From Candidatus Auribacterota bacterium (GTDB lineage: Bacteria > Auribacterota > JAFGBW01 > JAFGJP01), in contig JAGLFH010000012.1 in the NCBI GenBank assembly GCA_023144635.1, forward strand, positions 1-44,486: a stretch of DNA of 44,486 nucleotides. The letters run 5' to 3'. The stretch's first letter is position 1. Each line of letters begins with the position of its first letter. Under the pieces are notes generated by a model. It was not told where the DNA came from. It searched no databases and was given only the letters and a program-made list of their open reading frames with translations. The position numbers were made by a program, and so were the translations under genes. Below are positions 36,392-44,486 of the stretch, piece after piece.

Positions 36392-36509
36392 TGGCAAAAT
36401 CCTTCCATGAAATTTTTTATTAAAACCTACGGATGACCGTGTGCCAGTACTGAGAGATGATATTAGGGGCTTTAAAGAAGGTATATCACTTATTATGAAT
36501 GAGTTATGA
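36392..36509 (+). pseudogene. Second miaB-like head joined to an unrelated gene tail
   Basis: TGG-CAAAAT (36392-36400) precedes an ATG (36407) by six bases, and the frame reads MKFFIKTYG then stops. From 36435 in a different frame follows DRVPVLRDDIRGFKEGIS and a stop at 36509, which looks like the end of a protein. The first 28 coding bases match the head at 30346 at 24 positions. Confidence 0.4.
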
Positions 36510-36554
36510 TAGATAGCACAATGCTCCGGCGTATCAAATTTTTCACATTAGCCC

Positions 36555-36584
36555 TTGACATAGCTTTTCAGATATAGTACACTA
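36555..36584 (+). promoter_or_regulatory. Promoter/operator of the AbiE-type pair (locus B)
   Basis: TTGACA (36555-36560) is followed after 17 bases by TACACT (36578-36583). The -10 overlaps a small dyad TAGT-AC-ACTA (36575-36584). Transcription would begin about five bases before the ATG, and no Shine-Dalgarno is present. AbiEi-type antitoxins commonly repress their own promoter. Confidence 0.55.
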
Positions 36585-36595
36585 TTGTCATAGAT

Positions 36596-37270
36596 ATGAA
36601 AAGCAAGAAAAACTTACTAGAACAGCTCAAATCTTTGCCTTACTTCAGCAAAGACAGCTTATATCAGCTCGGCAAACAGACAGGTCTTGCCGATTCAACA
36701 GTGGATACGTATATCAGCCGATTCTTAAAGCGTAAGGACATCCTTCAGCTTAAAAGGGGACTTTATATATCGTCCGATTTCTTTAACAAAAAAAGAAATG
36801 ATATTTCCTATTCTTTTTATCTGGCGAACATTATCCGAACGCCTTCTTATATCAGTTCATGGTCAGCTCTTCAGTTTTACAACCTCACCACGGAAGCGAT
36901 ATACAACATTACTTCTGTCACACCGAAAGTGACCAGAATCTATAAGACAAAAACCAGTGTTTTTTCTTATCAGTCCATAAAAGAAGACCTGTTCTCTGAT
37001 TACAATTTGATGCAGGTAAAGTCTGCATCAAACGCATCATCTATAGAAAAGTCGATAGGCGGGCAGACTGTAAAGCTCGGTTTTTACATTGCATCCCCGG
37101 CAAAAGCCTTGTTTGATCTCCTTTATTTCAAGACTCACCAGTTCCGTAGCATTCGACCCAAGGACATTGCGGTTCTTGTAGAAGAATTACGAATAGACAT
37201 TGATGAAATGGAAAAAAAAGAACGAACTAAATTTTACAAAATGACAGAGAGATTTATAAATCATGAGTGA
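36596..37270 (+). CDS. AbiEi-type antitoxin/regulator (locus B)
   Basis: This 224-residue protein of the type IV toxin-antitoxin regulator family has an N-terminal winged helix (about 1-60, VDTYISRFLKRKDILQLKRG) and the C-terminal domain YISSWSALQFYNLTTEA, with PAKALFDLLYF near the end. It should repress the operon and counter the toxin encoded next. Its stop overlaps the toxin start by eight bases. Confidence 0.85.
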   Translation: MKSKKNLLEQLKSLPYFSKDSLYQLGKQTGLADSTVDTYISRFLKRKDILQLKRGLYISSDFFNKKRNDISYSFYLANIIRTPSYISSWSALQFYNLTTEAIYNITSVTPKVTRIYKTKTSVFSYQSIKEDLFSDYNLMQVKSASNASSIEKSIGGQTVKLGFYIASPAKALFDLLYFKTHQFRSIRPKDIAVLVEELRIDIDEMEKKERTKFYKMTERFINHE

Positions 37271-38558
37271 ACATATTCTTGCAGTTCTAAAAAGAAAAGT
37301 TGAAGATCTTATGCCGTATGGCAGGATGGATGTTGAAACGCTCCGCAATGCTCTTAAAGAAGAACTTCAGTTTTACGTCCTTAACTTTATTTATCACCAT
37401 CCTGAATATAATAAATGGATCATGTACGGCGGTTCAGCTCTTCGCATCATTCATGGACTTGACCGCATGTCAGTTGATCTGGATTTTGAGGTTTCTGATA
37501 AAGTAACCAAAGGATTTCTGGACAAGCTGAAGAAAGAAATCGAAGACCATTTTTTAAACACATATCACACACATCCTGATTTCCTGTATGCTAAAATTGT
37601 TAACAGAAGGGGACTTATTCTTAAATTCACTGTTGGTGAAGCCTTAAACCTTGAGCATCCGTCAAAACAAGTACATGTCAAAATAGACCTCAATTATTTT
37701 ACTGCCCCCAATATAGTCACCGAACGGCGGCCAATCAACCGTGACCAGCTGTCTTTTGTGATCGTGACTTATAATATGGCTGCGTTAATGGCTAGTAAAA
37801 TAGCTGCTATATTCCTGAGAGGTACAAGGGGAGTAGGCAAAGCCATCTTTGAAGAAAAAGGCAGAGATATTTATGATCTCCTGTGGTATATGAATCCGGA
37901 AAGAAAAGTGGTGCCTGATCTTAATTATCTGACTGCAAAAAATGTAAAAGAAGCTAAAGACCTCCGCACACTTTTCGATAAACTTACGATAAAGATGAAC
38001 GCTGTAAGCGATAAAAATCTCAGACAGGACCTCCTGCCGCTTTTTGTGAACCGCACTTATATTGAAAACTGGCTCAAAAACTGGAGAGAAAGCTACCTGC
38101 ATCTTGTGAATGAGTATGAGTTTCGTACTGTCACAACATTACAAGACATACATATATACCAGTCATATAGAAACGACAATTTTTCGTTTACCTTCTCATA
38201 TAATACTGAGGAAAGAAAAACCTGCTGGATAGGGTTTGAGCTTGTCGAATACTGGATTGAAGACTGCGAAAAAAATTTCCCTTCGATTGAGATTGATAAA
38301 AATATTATTCATCTCATCCAATTTACAAGTGACGGAGGAAGCATCCGCTCTTCATACCATGAAAGGCTCAAACGGTACGCAACGCTTTTTTACAATAAAA
38401 TTGAGAACTATTTGAATAAAACAAAGCGGATTATGCTCAGAGAAAGTATCACCACGAAACTTATCAGGAGTACTGCCGAGCAGTTAAATCAGAAGAAGCA
38501 AATCTTGCTCAACAAATCAGCATTGCTATCTTGTGAGCTTGAAGATTTATTAAAGTAA
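37263..38558 (+). CDS. AbiEii-type nucleotidyltransferase toxin (locus B)
   Basis: This 431-residue protein has a nucleotidyltransferase active-site block: GGSALRI (56-62) and RMSVDLDF (68-75, the D-x-D of the fold), then SKIAAIFLR and GRDIYDLLWY further on. AbiEii-type enzymes transfer nucleotides, for example to tRNA 3' ends or protein targets, and stop growth in phage infection. All motifs are intact, unlike the remnant at 32648. The last 130 residues are an extra helical region. Confidence 0.85.
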   Translation: MSEHILAVLKRKVEDLMPYGRMDVETLRNALKEELQFYVLNFIYHHPEYNKWIMYGGSALRIIHGLDRMSVDLDFEVSDKVTKGFLDKLKKEIEDHFLNTYHTHPDFLYAKIVNRRGLILKFTVGEALNLEHPSKQVHVKIDLNYFTAPNIVTERRPINRDQLSFVIVTYNMAALMASKIAAIFLRGTRGVGKAIFEEKGRDIYDLLWYMNPERKVVPDLNYLTAKNVKEAKDLRTLFDKLTIKMNAVSDKNLRQDLLPLFVNRTYIENWLKNWRESYLHLVNEYEFRTVTTLQDIHIYQSYRNDNFSFTFSYNTEERKTCWIGFELVEYWIEDCEKNFPSIEIDKNIIHLIQFTSDGGSIRSSYHERLKRYATLFYNKIENYLNKTKRIMLRESITTKLIRSTAEQLNQKKQILLNKSALLSCELEDLLK

Positions 38559-38890
38559 TAATGTGGGTGACAGGGACGGAGGCCAATAGTCCACTAACTA
38601 AGAAAACAGCTATAAGTCGTAAGCTGTACGTTATAAAATCAGACTCAAGACAATAAATTTGCCAAAGGCGAACCATCCTGTCTAAATCATCTCTCTTTTT
38701 CGTGCTTTCTTCTTTTACTTTCGTGTTTTCGTGATTATTTTTTTCTTCGTGTCACTTTCCTCCTTCGGCGGACCTGCACCTACGGTTCGGCGTGCTTTTT
38801 GCGTGGTGCGATTAATCCCCTCTGTGCTCGTGCTGAAAGTCCGCCTCTGGAGGATGTACTCTGCTGTGGCAAATTCTTTCCTTTATTTTT
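38559..38890. repeat. Repeat spacer upstream of the RhuM-Fic gene
   Basis: It contains an ACAGCT...AGCTGT repeat (38605-38636), TTTCGTG / TTCGTG texts and the right arm of the 38-base inverted repeat (38818-38855). No gene was seen. Confidence 0.55.
38818..38855 (-). repeat. 38-base inverted repeat, right arm
   Basis: This is the reverse complement of 28101-28138 with one mismatch. The arms enclose 10.7 kb including recQ and both AbiE-type loci. Confidence 0.75.
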
Positions 38891-38896
38891 CCTTCG

Positions 38897-38905
38897 TGGT
38901 AAAAT
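38897..38905 (+). promoter_or_regulatory. Repeat-borne extended -10 promoter of the RhuM-Fic gene
   Basis: CTTCG-TGG-TAAAAT is the same repeat end as before arfB, but here it is followed by a 25-base stretch with GGGGA, so this message has a conventional ribosome-binding site. Confidence 0.5.
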
Positions 38906-38930
38906 TATAAAAAACTGAACGGGGACAAGA

Positions 38931-39893
38931 ATGAAAATTAAAGAAATATCAAAAGGACAAGTTGTTTTATATAAGAATAGGATTGAAGTAAAACTTAAGA
39001 ATGAGACCGTCTGGCTATCACAAAAACAAATGTCAGAGCTTTTCGATACAGAGCGCAGTGTTATAACAAAACATGTGCGCAATATTTTTAAAACAAAGGA
39101 GTTAGGAGAAAAAAGCAATGTGCAAAAAATGCACATTGCTAACTCTGATAAGCCTGTAAAGATATATAATTTAGATATCATTATATCAGTGGGATATAGG
39201 ATTAATTCAATAAGAGGTACTCAATTTCGTATCTGGGCAACTAATGTATTAAAGCAACACCTTATTGAAGGATATACAATTAATGAAAAACGACTTCAAT
39301 CTGATAAGCATAAATATAATGAACTGCAAAAAGCTATTAAGCTTATGGGGAATCTTGTTGCATTTGAGGGTATTGCAGATGAAACAAAAGGACTCGTTAA
39401 GGTAATTACGGAATACAGCAGGGCTCTGGATATTTTAGATGATTATGACCATGAGCGTCTTTCTGCTCCAAAGGGGACAAAACGCTCTAAATTTGAACTT
39501 ACATACGATGAGGCTAAAAATATCATTGAACTAATGAAGAAAAAATTCAAAGATTCTTCACTTGTCGGACAAGAAAAAGATAATAGCTTTAAAAGCTCAA
39601 TCGGTGTCATTTACCAGACTTTTGATGGGAAAGATCTATATCCAACAGTAGAAGAAAAGGCTGCCTATCTATTATATTTTGTAACTAAAAACCATAGTTT
39701 TGTAGATGGCAACAAGCGCATAGCTGCTGCATTATTTATTTGTTTTTTACAGAAGAATGCAATTCTTCTACATAAAGACGGAAGTAAGCGAATAGACGAT
39801 AACGCTCTTGTCGCACTTACTCTAATGATAGCTGCCAGCAAATCATCAGAAAAAGATATGATGATAAAAGTAATTTTAAATTTATTAGCATGA
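38931..39893 (+). CDS. RhuM-Fic/DOC fusion toxin-like protein
   Basis: This 320-residue protein has an N-terminal RhuM domain (about 10-125: VWLSQKQMSELFDTERSVI, then NLDIIISVGYRINSIRGTQF) and a C-terminal Fic/DOC domain with HSFVDGNKR (255-263), the Doc-like catalytic motif that transfers a nucleotide or phosphate. RhuM domains look like DNA-binding or regulatory modules. No separate antitoxin is seen, so the N-terminus may self-control. It overlaps the SGNH gene by four bases (ATGA). Confidence 0.82.
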   Translation: MKIKEISKGQVVLYKNRIEVKLKNETVWLSQKQMSELFDTERSVITKHVRNIFKTKELGEKSNVQKMHIANSDKPVKIYNLDIIISVGYRINSIRGTQFRIWATNVLKQHLIEGYTINEKRLQSDKHKYNELQKAIKLMGNLVAFEGIADETKGLVKVITEYSRALDILDDYDHERLSAPKGTKRSKFELTYDEAKNIIELMKKKFKDSSLVGQEKDNSFKSSIGVIYQTFDGKDLYPTVEEKAAYLLYFVTKNHSFVDGNKRIAAALFICFLQKNAILLHKDGSKRIDDNALVALTLMIAASKSSEKDMMIKVILNLLA

Positions 39894-40630
39894 AACTATA
39901 TAAATATTTTATTTTTCTAATTATTATACTTGTACCTTGTTCATCACTTTTTTCTACTGAAAAAAATGATAATAAACCTATTAAAATCCTTCTTATAGGC
40001 AATAGTTATACACTTTCAGTAGCAGTTCCATTCAAGAATATTGTTAAACAGGCTAAAAAAAATGCCATCGTAGTTGATGCTTCACAAGGCGGCTGGTCTC
40101 TTGAACAACATGCTTCTAACAAAGAAACTCTGAATAAACTAAAAAGCAATAACTGGGATTATGTAACTCTTCAGGAAAAAAGTACAATTGCATCAAGATC
40201 TGGATATCATAGGATGCTAACATCTGCCAAAAAACTCGATAGTAAAATAAAATTAAAAGGAGGAAAAACTCTTTTTTTATTGCCATGGGCTTACAGGGAC
40301 GGAGACCCTAATTTCCATAGGGATACTTTTTATTCTATGCTGAAAAGAGTTAAAAAGAATTATCTCGTAACTGCAAAAGATCTTAAAGCAGGAATAATAC
40401 CTGTTGGTCCGGCTTTTAAAAAAGTTTTTGAAACAAGACCTGATATAGAACTCCTTGCAGGAGACGGAACGCATGTGCATGTTAATGGGGGATATCTTGC
40501 GGCATACGTATTCTATGCTGTTATTTTTAAAGAAAGCCCTACAAAGATACCTCCAGGAAAACACAGTCCAAAAGATGCTAAATTTCTAAAAAGAATCGCT
40601 CATAAAATAGTTTTTGGAAAAAGAAGATAG
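39890..40630 (+). CDS. Secreted SGNH-hydrolase (DUF4886-like)
   Basis: This 246-residue protein has a signal peptide (cut near residue 22) and SGNH blocks: GNSYT (37-41, nucleophile Ser39), GGW (67-69) and DGTHVHVNGGY (192-202, the D-x-x-H of block V). It is a serine esterase or lipase-type enzyme acting on acyl groups of sugars or lipids. It starts inside the end of the Fic gene, so the two are translationally coupled; a functional link is not obvious. Confidence 0.78.
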   Translation: MKLYKYFIFLIIILVPCSSLFSTEKNDNKPIKILLIGNSYTLSVAVPFKNIVKQAKKNAIVVDASQGGWSLEQHASNKETLNKLKSNNWDYVTLQEKSTIASRSGYHRMLTSAKKLDSKIKLKGGKTLFLLPWAYRDGDPNFHRDTFYSMLKRVKKNYLVTAKDLKAGIIPVGPAFKKVFETRPDIELLAGDGTHVHVNGGYLAAYVFYAVIFKESPTKIPPGKHSPKDAKFLKRIAHKIVFGKRR

Positions 40631-40687
40631 AAAGGAAAAGTATTTTTATTTTGAATATATTATTTAAGTTATACGTCATAGATTAAA

Positions 40688-41923
40688 ATGAAATTTAGAA
40701 TTACATTGTTTTTAACAATTATATTAATATCTGCCTCATCATTTCCTCTCTATGGTGATATAAAATTAGATATTGATGAGCGATTTCCTACAGAAGAGCA
40801 CAAAATCTTTCCTCTTGCAGAAGTCCATGAGATTGGGTCAGATCATAAAATTGCTAATACAACTGTGGCACCATATAAAGAACCATTATATTTAGAAACA
40901 TTTCGAAAAGCACTTGACCGATTTTTAACAAAAACATTTCCTCTTCCAGAAAGTGATTCAGATGTGGTTGAATATGCTTTAGTCATATCACATATTCATG
41001 GTTTAATTCCACAGGGTTCTAACAAATTAGAAAAAACATCAGAAAGTAATTATGCAGATAAATTTGTTTATGAAAAGGGGAGATTAAAAAACTATTATTC
41101 TCTCAACAATGGAAGAGAAGACATCGATTGTTCTATTTATTATGATGACGAGCATCACTTAGTAATTATTGGCAAGTTCTATAATGGTAAAATGAACGGA
41201 GTACATATTCTTGAATATTCTCATGATATGCCAAAGATAGATGTTAAAGAAGATTTAATACGAGCAGTCAGATTTGCTCCTGATCTTGATAATTCCCTTT
41301 CAGGATTTACTATTGTTTCATGTTCTCTTTACAATAAAGGGAAAAAAATTAAATCTATACGTCTTCCAAATCCTCTTACTGTTGAGCCTGGGAAATGGCC
41401 TTGCCAAGCCAGAAGATACTTCTACGATATGGAGAAAATTGCTAAAGACAAGAATCTAACAAATGAAGAAAAAGTTGATGCAATTTTTCCTTATATGTAT
41501 CTTAAACCTTTACCTAATGAAGAACAAGATCATGGCGGATTCAACTATCCAACTTTACGCTGGTTATCTATTTCATCATTAGGAGATATTCAGTGCGAAA
41601 AAGCATACAAGACTCTTATTAAAATGTTGAATGATAAAGATTCTCTTTACTCTGCTTTAGAACCTCTTGGGAAATACAAAAAAAAAGAATCCCTTTCACA
41701 TCTAATTAAAGTTTTAGATAGTGAAGACTATGTACCTCAGAGTTTTCGCGAACGCAACAAACATCTTATATCGGCAAAGATAGCTGATGTCATGTATGCG
41801 ATAGCTTTTTATGAAGCAAAAAGCTTAATTGATGAATTCCTTACAAAAAAAGAAAGGGTTTTTGCTGAATCAATTCGTAATGCAGAGCGTAGAGCAATTG
41901 AGGAGCAAAATATTCCCCATTAA
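40688..41923 (+). CDS. Secreted protein with HEAT-like C-terminus, unknown
   Basis: This 411-residue protein has a signal peptide (cut near residue 23, LYGDI). Residues about 30-230 form an unrecognised beta-rich domain; the last 130 residues contain HEAT-type helical repeats (IQCEKAYKTLIKMLNDKDS, then KKKESLSHLIKVLDSED). No Shine-Dalgarno is visible before the ATG. It probably sits in the periplasm or at the outer surface. Confidence 0.6.
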   Translation: MKFRITLFLTIILISASSFPLYGDIKLDIDERFPTEEHKIFPLAEVHEIGSDHKIANTTVAPYKEPLYLETFRKALDRFLTKTFPLPESDSDVVEYALVISHIHGLIPQGSNKLEKTSESNYADKFVYEKGRLKNYYSLNNGREDIDCSIYYDDEHHLVIIGKFYNGKMNGVHILEYSHDMPKIDVKEDLIRAVRFAPDLDNSLSGFTIVSCSLYNKGKKIKSIRLPNPLTVEPGKWPCQARRYFYDMEKIAKDKNLTNEEKVDAIFPYMYLKPLPNEEQDHGGFNYPTLRWLSISSLGDIQCEKAYKTLIKMLNDKDSLYSALEPLGKYKKKESLSHLIKVLDSEDYVPQSFRERNKHLISAKIADVMYAIAFYEAKSLIDEFLTKKERVFAESIRNAERRAIEEQNIPH

Positions 41924-42011
41924 TAAATTTTACACAGGGATCTCTCCTGCCACTGTGTTCAGGACAAGTGTAGTAGAATCACTGTTATAAAGCACTTTCA
42001 AAGGAAATAAA

Positions 42012-43358
42012 ATGATAAAGGTTAGAGGTAACTTCATTTTTTTAATAGTAATATTTATTATTTCTTTGTTTTTTTCACATTCAGAAATGCATGCAGATGA
42101 TTTGCAATTTATTAATAGTAAAGACGCTTCACTTGCACATCAAATGCTATCTTCGGATATTATTATTACAGGACAAGTTTTAGAAACATATAATAATTTA
42201 TCAGGAGATTATTACATATCAAAAATAGCTATTAATGATTTTATTGCATCAGTATGGGGAAAGAAACAACTTGATGATTATTTATTAGTCTCTAAACATA
42301 ATAAAATAATTTATATCCTACAAAAAGATTTTGGAAGGGATAATGTTATCCTTGAATCACCGGGTGAATATATTTTTTGGCTTAAATACATAAAAGTTTC
42401 TGAAGAAGAATGTAAAAAGATAAATATATTTCCACCAGAGATATCTGAAGAATTAAATATCGATTCTTCTGTTTGTTATAATTTAATTTCAAATAAAATG
42501 AGTGCGATATTAGTTTCAAACCCTAAAAAATTAGAAAGCTATAAATACCTTCAAAATAAAATAAAGGAAATGAAAAAAACAGATAAGGATTTTGTGCCTT
42601 ATGATTCTCAAAAAGATATTCTTGAAAATTATTATAAAGGATCAAGTGCTGATGAATTATTAGTAGCTACTAATGATTTTGCTAAACTAATGAAAAAAGA
42701 TATTAATTCTGATGAAACATTAAAAAAACATGCCAAAAGTAAAGATTTCATATACTCTTCAACAGCAAAATATCTTTTGAAAACTGGTAATTATAACAAG
42801 TTTCAATTAGTTGAAAGCAATGATGTTGCGATCACTTTGATAGATGTCGGTTATAATATAAATGAACAAGATGAAAATGGAGATACTTCTTTACATCATG
42901 CATTATTATCGCAAAACAAAGAATTAATAAAAGCTTTAGTTCATAAAGGAGCAAATGTTAATGTAAGCAATAATGTTCAAATAACTCCGATATTTATTGC
43001 ATTAATGGGGTTTGGTAAAACTCCAGATATTGATACAGTACAATTGTTAATAGATCATGGTGCTGAGCTCAATATCACAAATTCTTTTGGATATTATCCT
43101 ATAAGATACGTTTTAAAAGATGAGAATATTGAAATAGTAGAATTATTAATTGAGAACGGTGCTAACGTAAATGCTAAATATATTGATGGCAGAACTCATT
43201 TATTTCATGCGATACAAAATAATCAAAAAAAGATTGTTGAATTACTAATTGAGAAAGGTGCTGACGTAAACATTGTTGACAATTATGGAGAAACCCCTAT
43301 TAGCTTAGCAAACAGATTAGGATTCGAAGAAATACTTAACCTGTTAAAGATTAAGTAA
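42012..43358 (+). CDS. Secreted ankyrin-repeat protein
   Basis: This 448-residue protein has a signal peptide (about 1-28, cut near MHADD). Residues 29-270 are an unrecognised domain with one repeated pattern of short helices. The C-terminal 165 residues hold about five ankyrin repeats (DENGDTSLHHALL, IELLIENGANVNAK-like blocks). AAAGGAA precedes the ATG. Ankyrin proteins usually bind other proteins; the partner is unknown. Confidence 0.72.
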   Translation: MIKVRGNFIFLIVIFIISLFFSHSEMHADDLQFINSKDASLAHQMLSSDIIITGQVLETYNNLSGDYYISKIAINDFIASVWGKKQLDDYLLVSKHNKIIYILQKDFGRDNVILESPGEYIFWLKYIKVSEEECKKINIFPPEISEELNIDSSVCYNLISNKMSAILVSNPKKLESYKYLQNKIKEMKKTDKDFVPYDSQKDILENYYKGSSADELLVATNDFAKLMKKDINSDETLKKHAKSKDFIYSSTAKYLLKTGNYNKFQLVESNDVAITLIDVGYNINEQDENGDTSLHHALLSQNKELIKALVHKGANVNVSNNVQITPIFIALMGFGKTPDIDTVQLLIDHGAELNITNSFGYYPIRYVLKDENIEIVELLIENGANVNAKYIDGRTHLFHAIQNNQKKIVELLIEKGADVNIVDNYGETPISLANRLGFEEILNLLKIK

Positions 43359-43400
43359 CAATACTTTATTTTGACACATGTTTACTTGGTTGCGATACAC

Positions 43401-43429
43401 TTGTTCAGGGTAAATATCTATGTTAATAT
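43401..43429 (+). promoter_or_regulatory. Promoter of the PLD-like gene
   Basis: TTGTTC (43401-43406) and TAATAT (43424-43429) are 17 bases apart. The ATG follows after seven bases with no ribosome-binding site, so this message too may be leaderless. Confidence 0.4.
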
Positions 43430-43436
43430 CTCTAAT

Positions 43437-44486
43437 ATGAAACAGTATAAATTTATAATTCTTCTGTTGTTATTATTTTTCCCTCACACATTTCTTTTTG
43501 CATCTGAAAACCCTGCATATAATGCAAATGCATATGATGCAAAAGTTACAGATATAAGTGGAAGGAAGTATTTTCCTGCTGTAATGGATGCGATAAATAA
43601 GGCTGAGAAGAGTATAAATGTGGTTATGTATATTATTTCTTATAATCCACAAGTGCCCAGATCAAAAACAGGGGAGCTTCTTGACGCTTTGGTAGAGGCT
43701 TCAAAGCGCGGTGTAGATGTAACAATCATTATCGATAAAAACAAAAGATTTGTAAGTGATTTCAGCTCCAGCAAAAATACGATCGATAAAAAAAATATAT
43801 GGGCTTATGAAAAATTAAAAAAAGCGGGAATAGAAGTTTATTACGATGACAGGTATAAACTGACACATGCAAAGACAATAGTAATTGATAAAAATACTGT
43901 TATTAATGGAAGCGCAAATTGGAGCAATGCAGCCTTTGACTCCAATAATGAAATTAATCATATTATAAAATCTAAAGCAATCGCAGCTGATGCAATGAAA
44001 TACATTCATGGCGTAAAACTGCTTGATAAAGATGAGAACCTGCCTTTTGATAAAAACCGCAGTATAAAAATACCTATTGGTTTTATTGAATCAAAAGGCA
44101 AAGGCAGTCGCTTATTCTCTTCACGCGATAAACGAGGGTTTAAGCTTTATCTTTTTCTTTTAAAAGAATTTGACGGCAATAATGAGGGTAGAATACTGCT
44201 GGATTATGATAAAGCTGCAAAACTATTAGGATTATATACAACCAAAAGCAGAAAAGATTATCGTGAAGAAATAACCCGTGTTATGAGAAGGTTGGAAAAA
44301 AAGTATTCTCTTATTAAGTTTCAGCATCAGTATGAAAAAGATGCTATTATTACTCTTCTTGATAGTCATGATAAAAAAGTGATCTATAAAATACCAGAAG
44401 AAGATTATTTTATTGTACCGTATGAATTCTGGGAATACGGATGGATAAAAGAGTTTACTCTTCGCGCTATGTTTTGTTATTTAAAC
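43437..44486 (+). CDS. Secreted phospholipase-D-like nuclease (3' end outside window)
   Basis: The frame stays open to the window edge (350 codons so far). It starts with a signal peptide (about 1-23). A PLD-type domain has HAKTIVID (H144, K146, D151) and NGSANWS (158-164), as in single-HKD endonucleases of the Nuc type, which dimerise. The remaining part (about 205-350) contains a helical, winged-helix-like region (YDKAAKLLGLYTTKSRKDY). It may cut DNA or phospholipid. It is a real gene that a closed-ORF search would miss. Confidence 0.8.
   Translation, partial: MKQYKFIILLLLLFFPHTFLFASENPAYNANAYDAKVTDISGRKYFPAVMDAINKAEKSINVVMYIISYNPQVPRSKTGELLDALVEASKRGVDVTIIIDKNKRFVSDFSSSKNTIDKKNIWAYEKLKKAGIEVYYDDRYKLTHAKTIVIDKNTVINGSANWSNAAFDSNNEINHIIKSKAIAADAMKYIHGVKLLDKDENLPFDKNRSIKIPIGFIESKGKGSRLFSSRDKRGFKLYLFLLKEFDGNNEGRILLDYDKAAKLLGLYTTKSRKDYREEITRVMRRLEKKYSLIKFQHQYEKDAIITLLDSHDKKVIYKIPEEDYFIVPYEFWEYGWIKEFTLRAMFCYLN

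Noticed and set aside
23079-40690. GTCATAG motif before three starts (23091, 36596, 40688) as a common promoter
   Set aside because: The distance to the ATG varies and the motif does not match a -10 at a workable position, so it is probably chance in AT-rich DNA.
1-44486. CRISPR array, tRNA or rRNA genes
   Set aside because: The repeats are dispersed and irregular rather than arrayed; no cloverleaf or rRNA-like stretch was seen by eye. A tRNA or Rfam scan was not possible.

Overview
The window is AT-rich, gene-dense DNA from a Gram-negative bacterium: it encodes a LolA-like periplasmic protein, an outer-membrane beta-barrel, a Tat system and many signal-peptide proteins. Four-iron ferredoxin domains and a DsrE protein suggest an anaerobic or sulfur-handling lifestyle. 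I cannot fix the phylum. The style (short dispersed repeats in almost every spacer, A-rich genes) fits uncultured lineages such as Omnitrophota or some Desulfobacterota/Nitrospirota relatives, but this is only a guess. I saw no rRNA, tRNA, CRISPR array or insertion sequence.

Left part (1-9060): an Rrf2-type regulator heads a metX-metW-metY methionine operon, with a perfect inverted repeat over its promoter. Next is an ArsR-type regulator in an operon with an RND/MMPL exporter, a LolA-like protein and a beta-barrel, which looks like an envelope lipid or lipoprotein transport system.

Middle (9686-14906): small membrane proteins, a lone half-size UPF0016 protein and a ZIP transporter, followed by tatA-tatC and a polyferredoxin that joins a NapH-like membrane half to a NapG-like half through an internal Tat-like signal. 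From 15396 to 26490 come a secreted clan-A glycosidase-like protein, a PilZ protein, mutS-mutL on the minus strand, a second secreted glycosidase-like protein, an MFS transporter and a zinc-ribbon TrmO-like protein.

Right part (26935-31774): an RlmL-like methyltransferase, a lipoprotein, ArfB, an Smr protein, DsrE and a split permease. The 32032-39893 stretch is accessory and defence-like: a degenerate AbiE-type locus, recQ, a frame-disrupted gene with a -1 slippery heptamer, an apparently intact AbiE-type pair and a RhuM-Fic fusion. The end holds secreted proteins (SGNH hydrolase, HEAT-like, ankyrin, PLD nuclease running off the edge).

The most unusual theme is in the spacers. They are mosaics of short repeats, and several repeat copies end in an extended -10 box (TGG-TAAAAT type) six to eight bases before a start codon that has no Shine-Dalgarno. 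This suggests that dispersed repeats supply promoters for leaderless genes.
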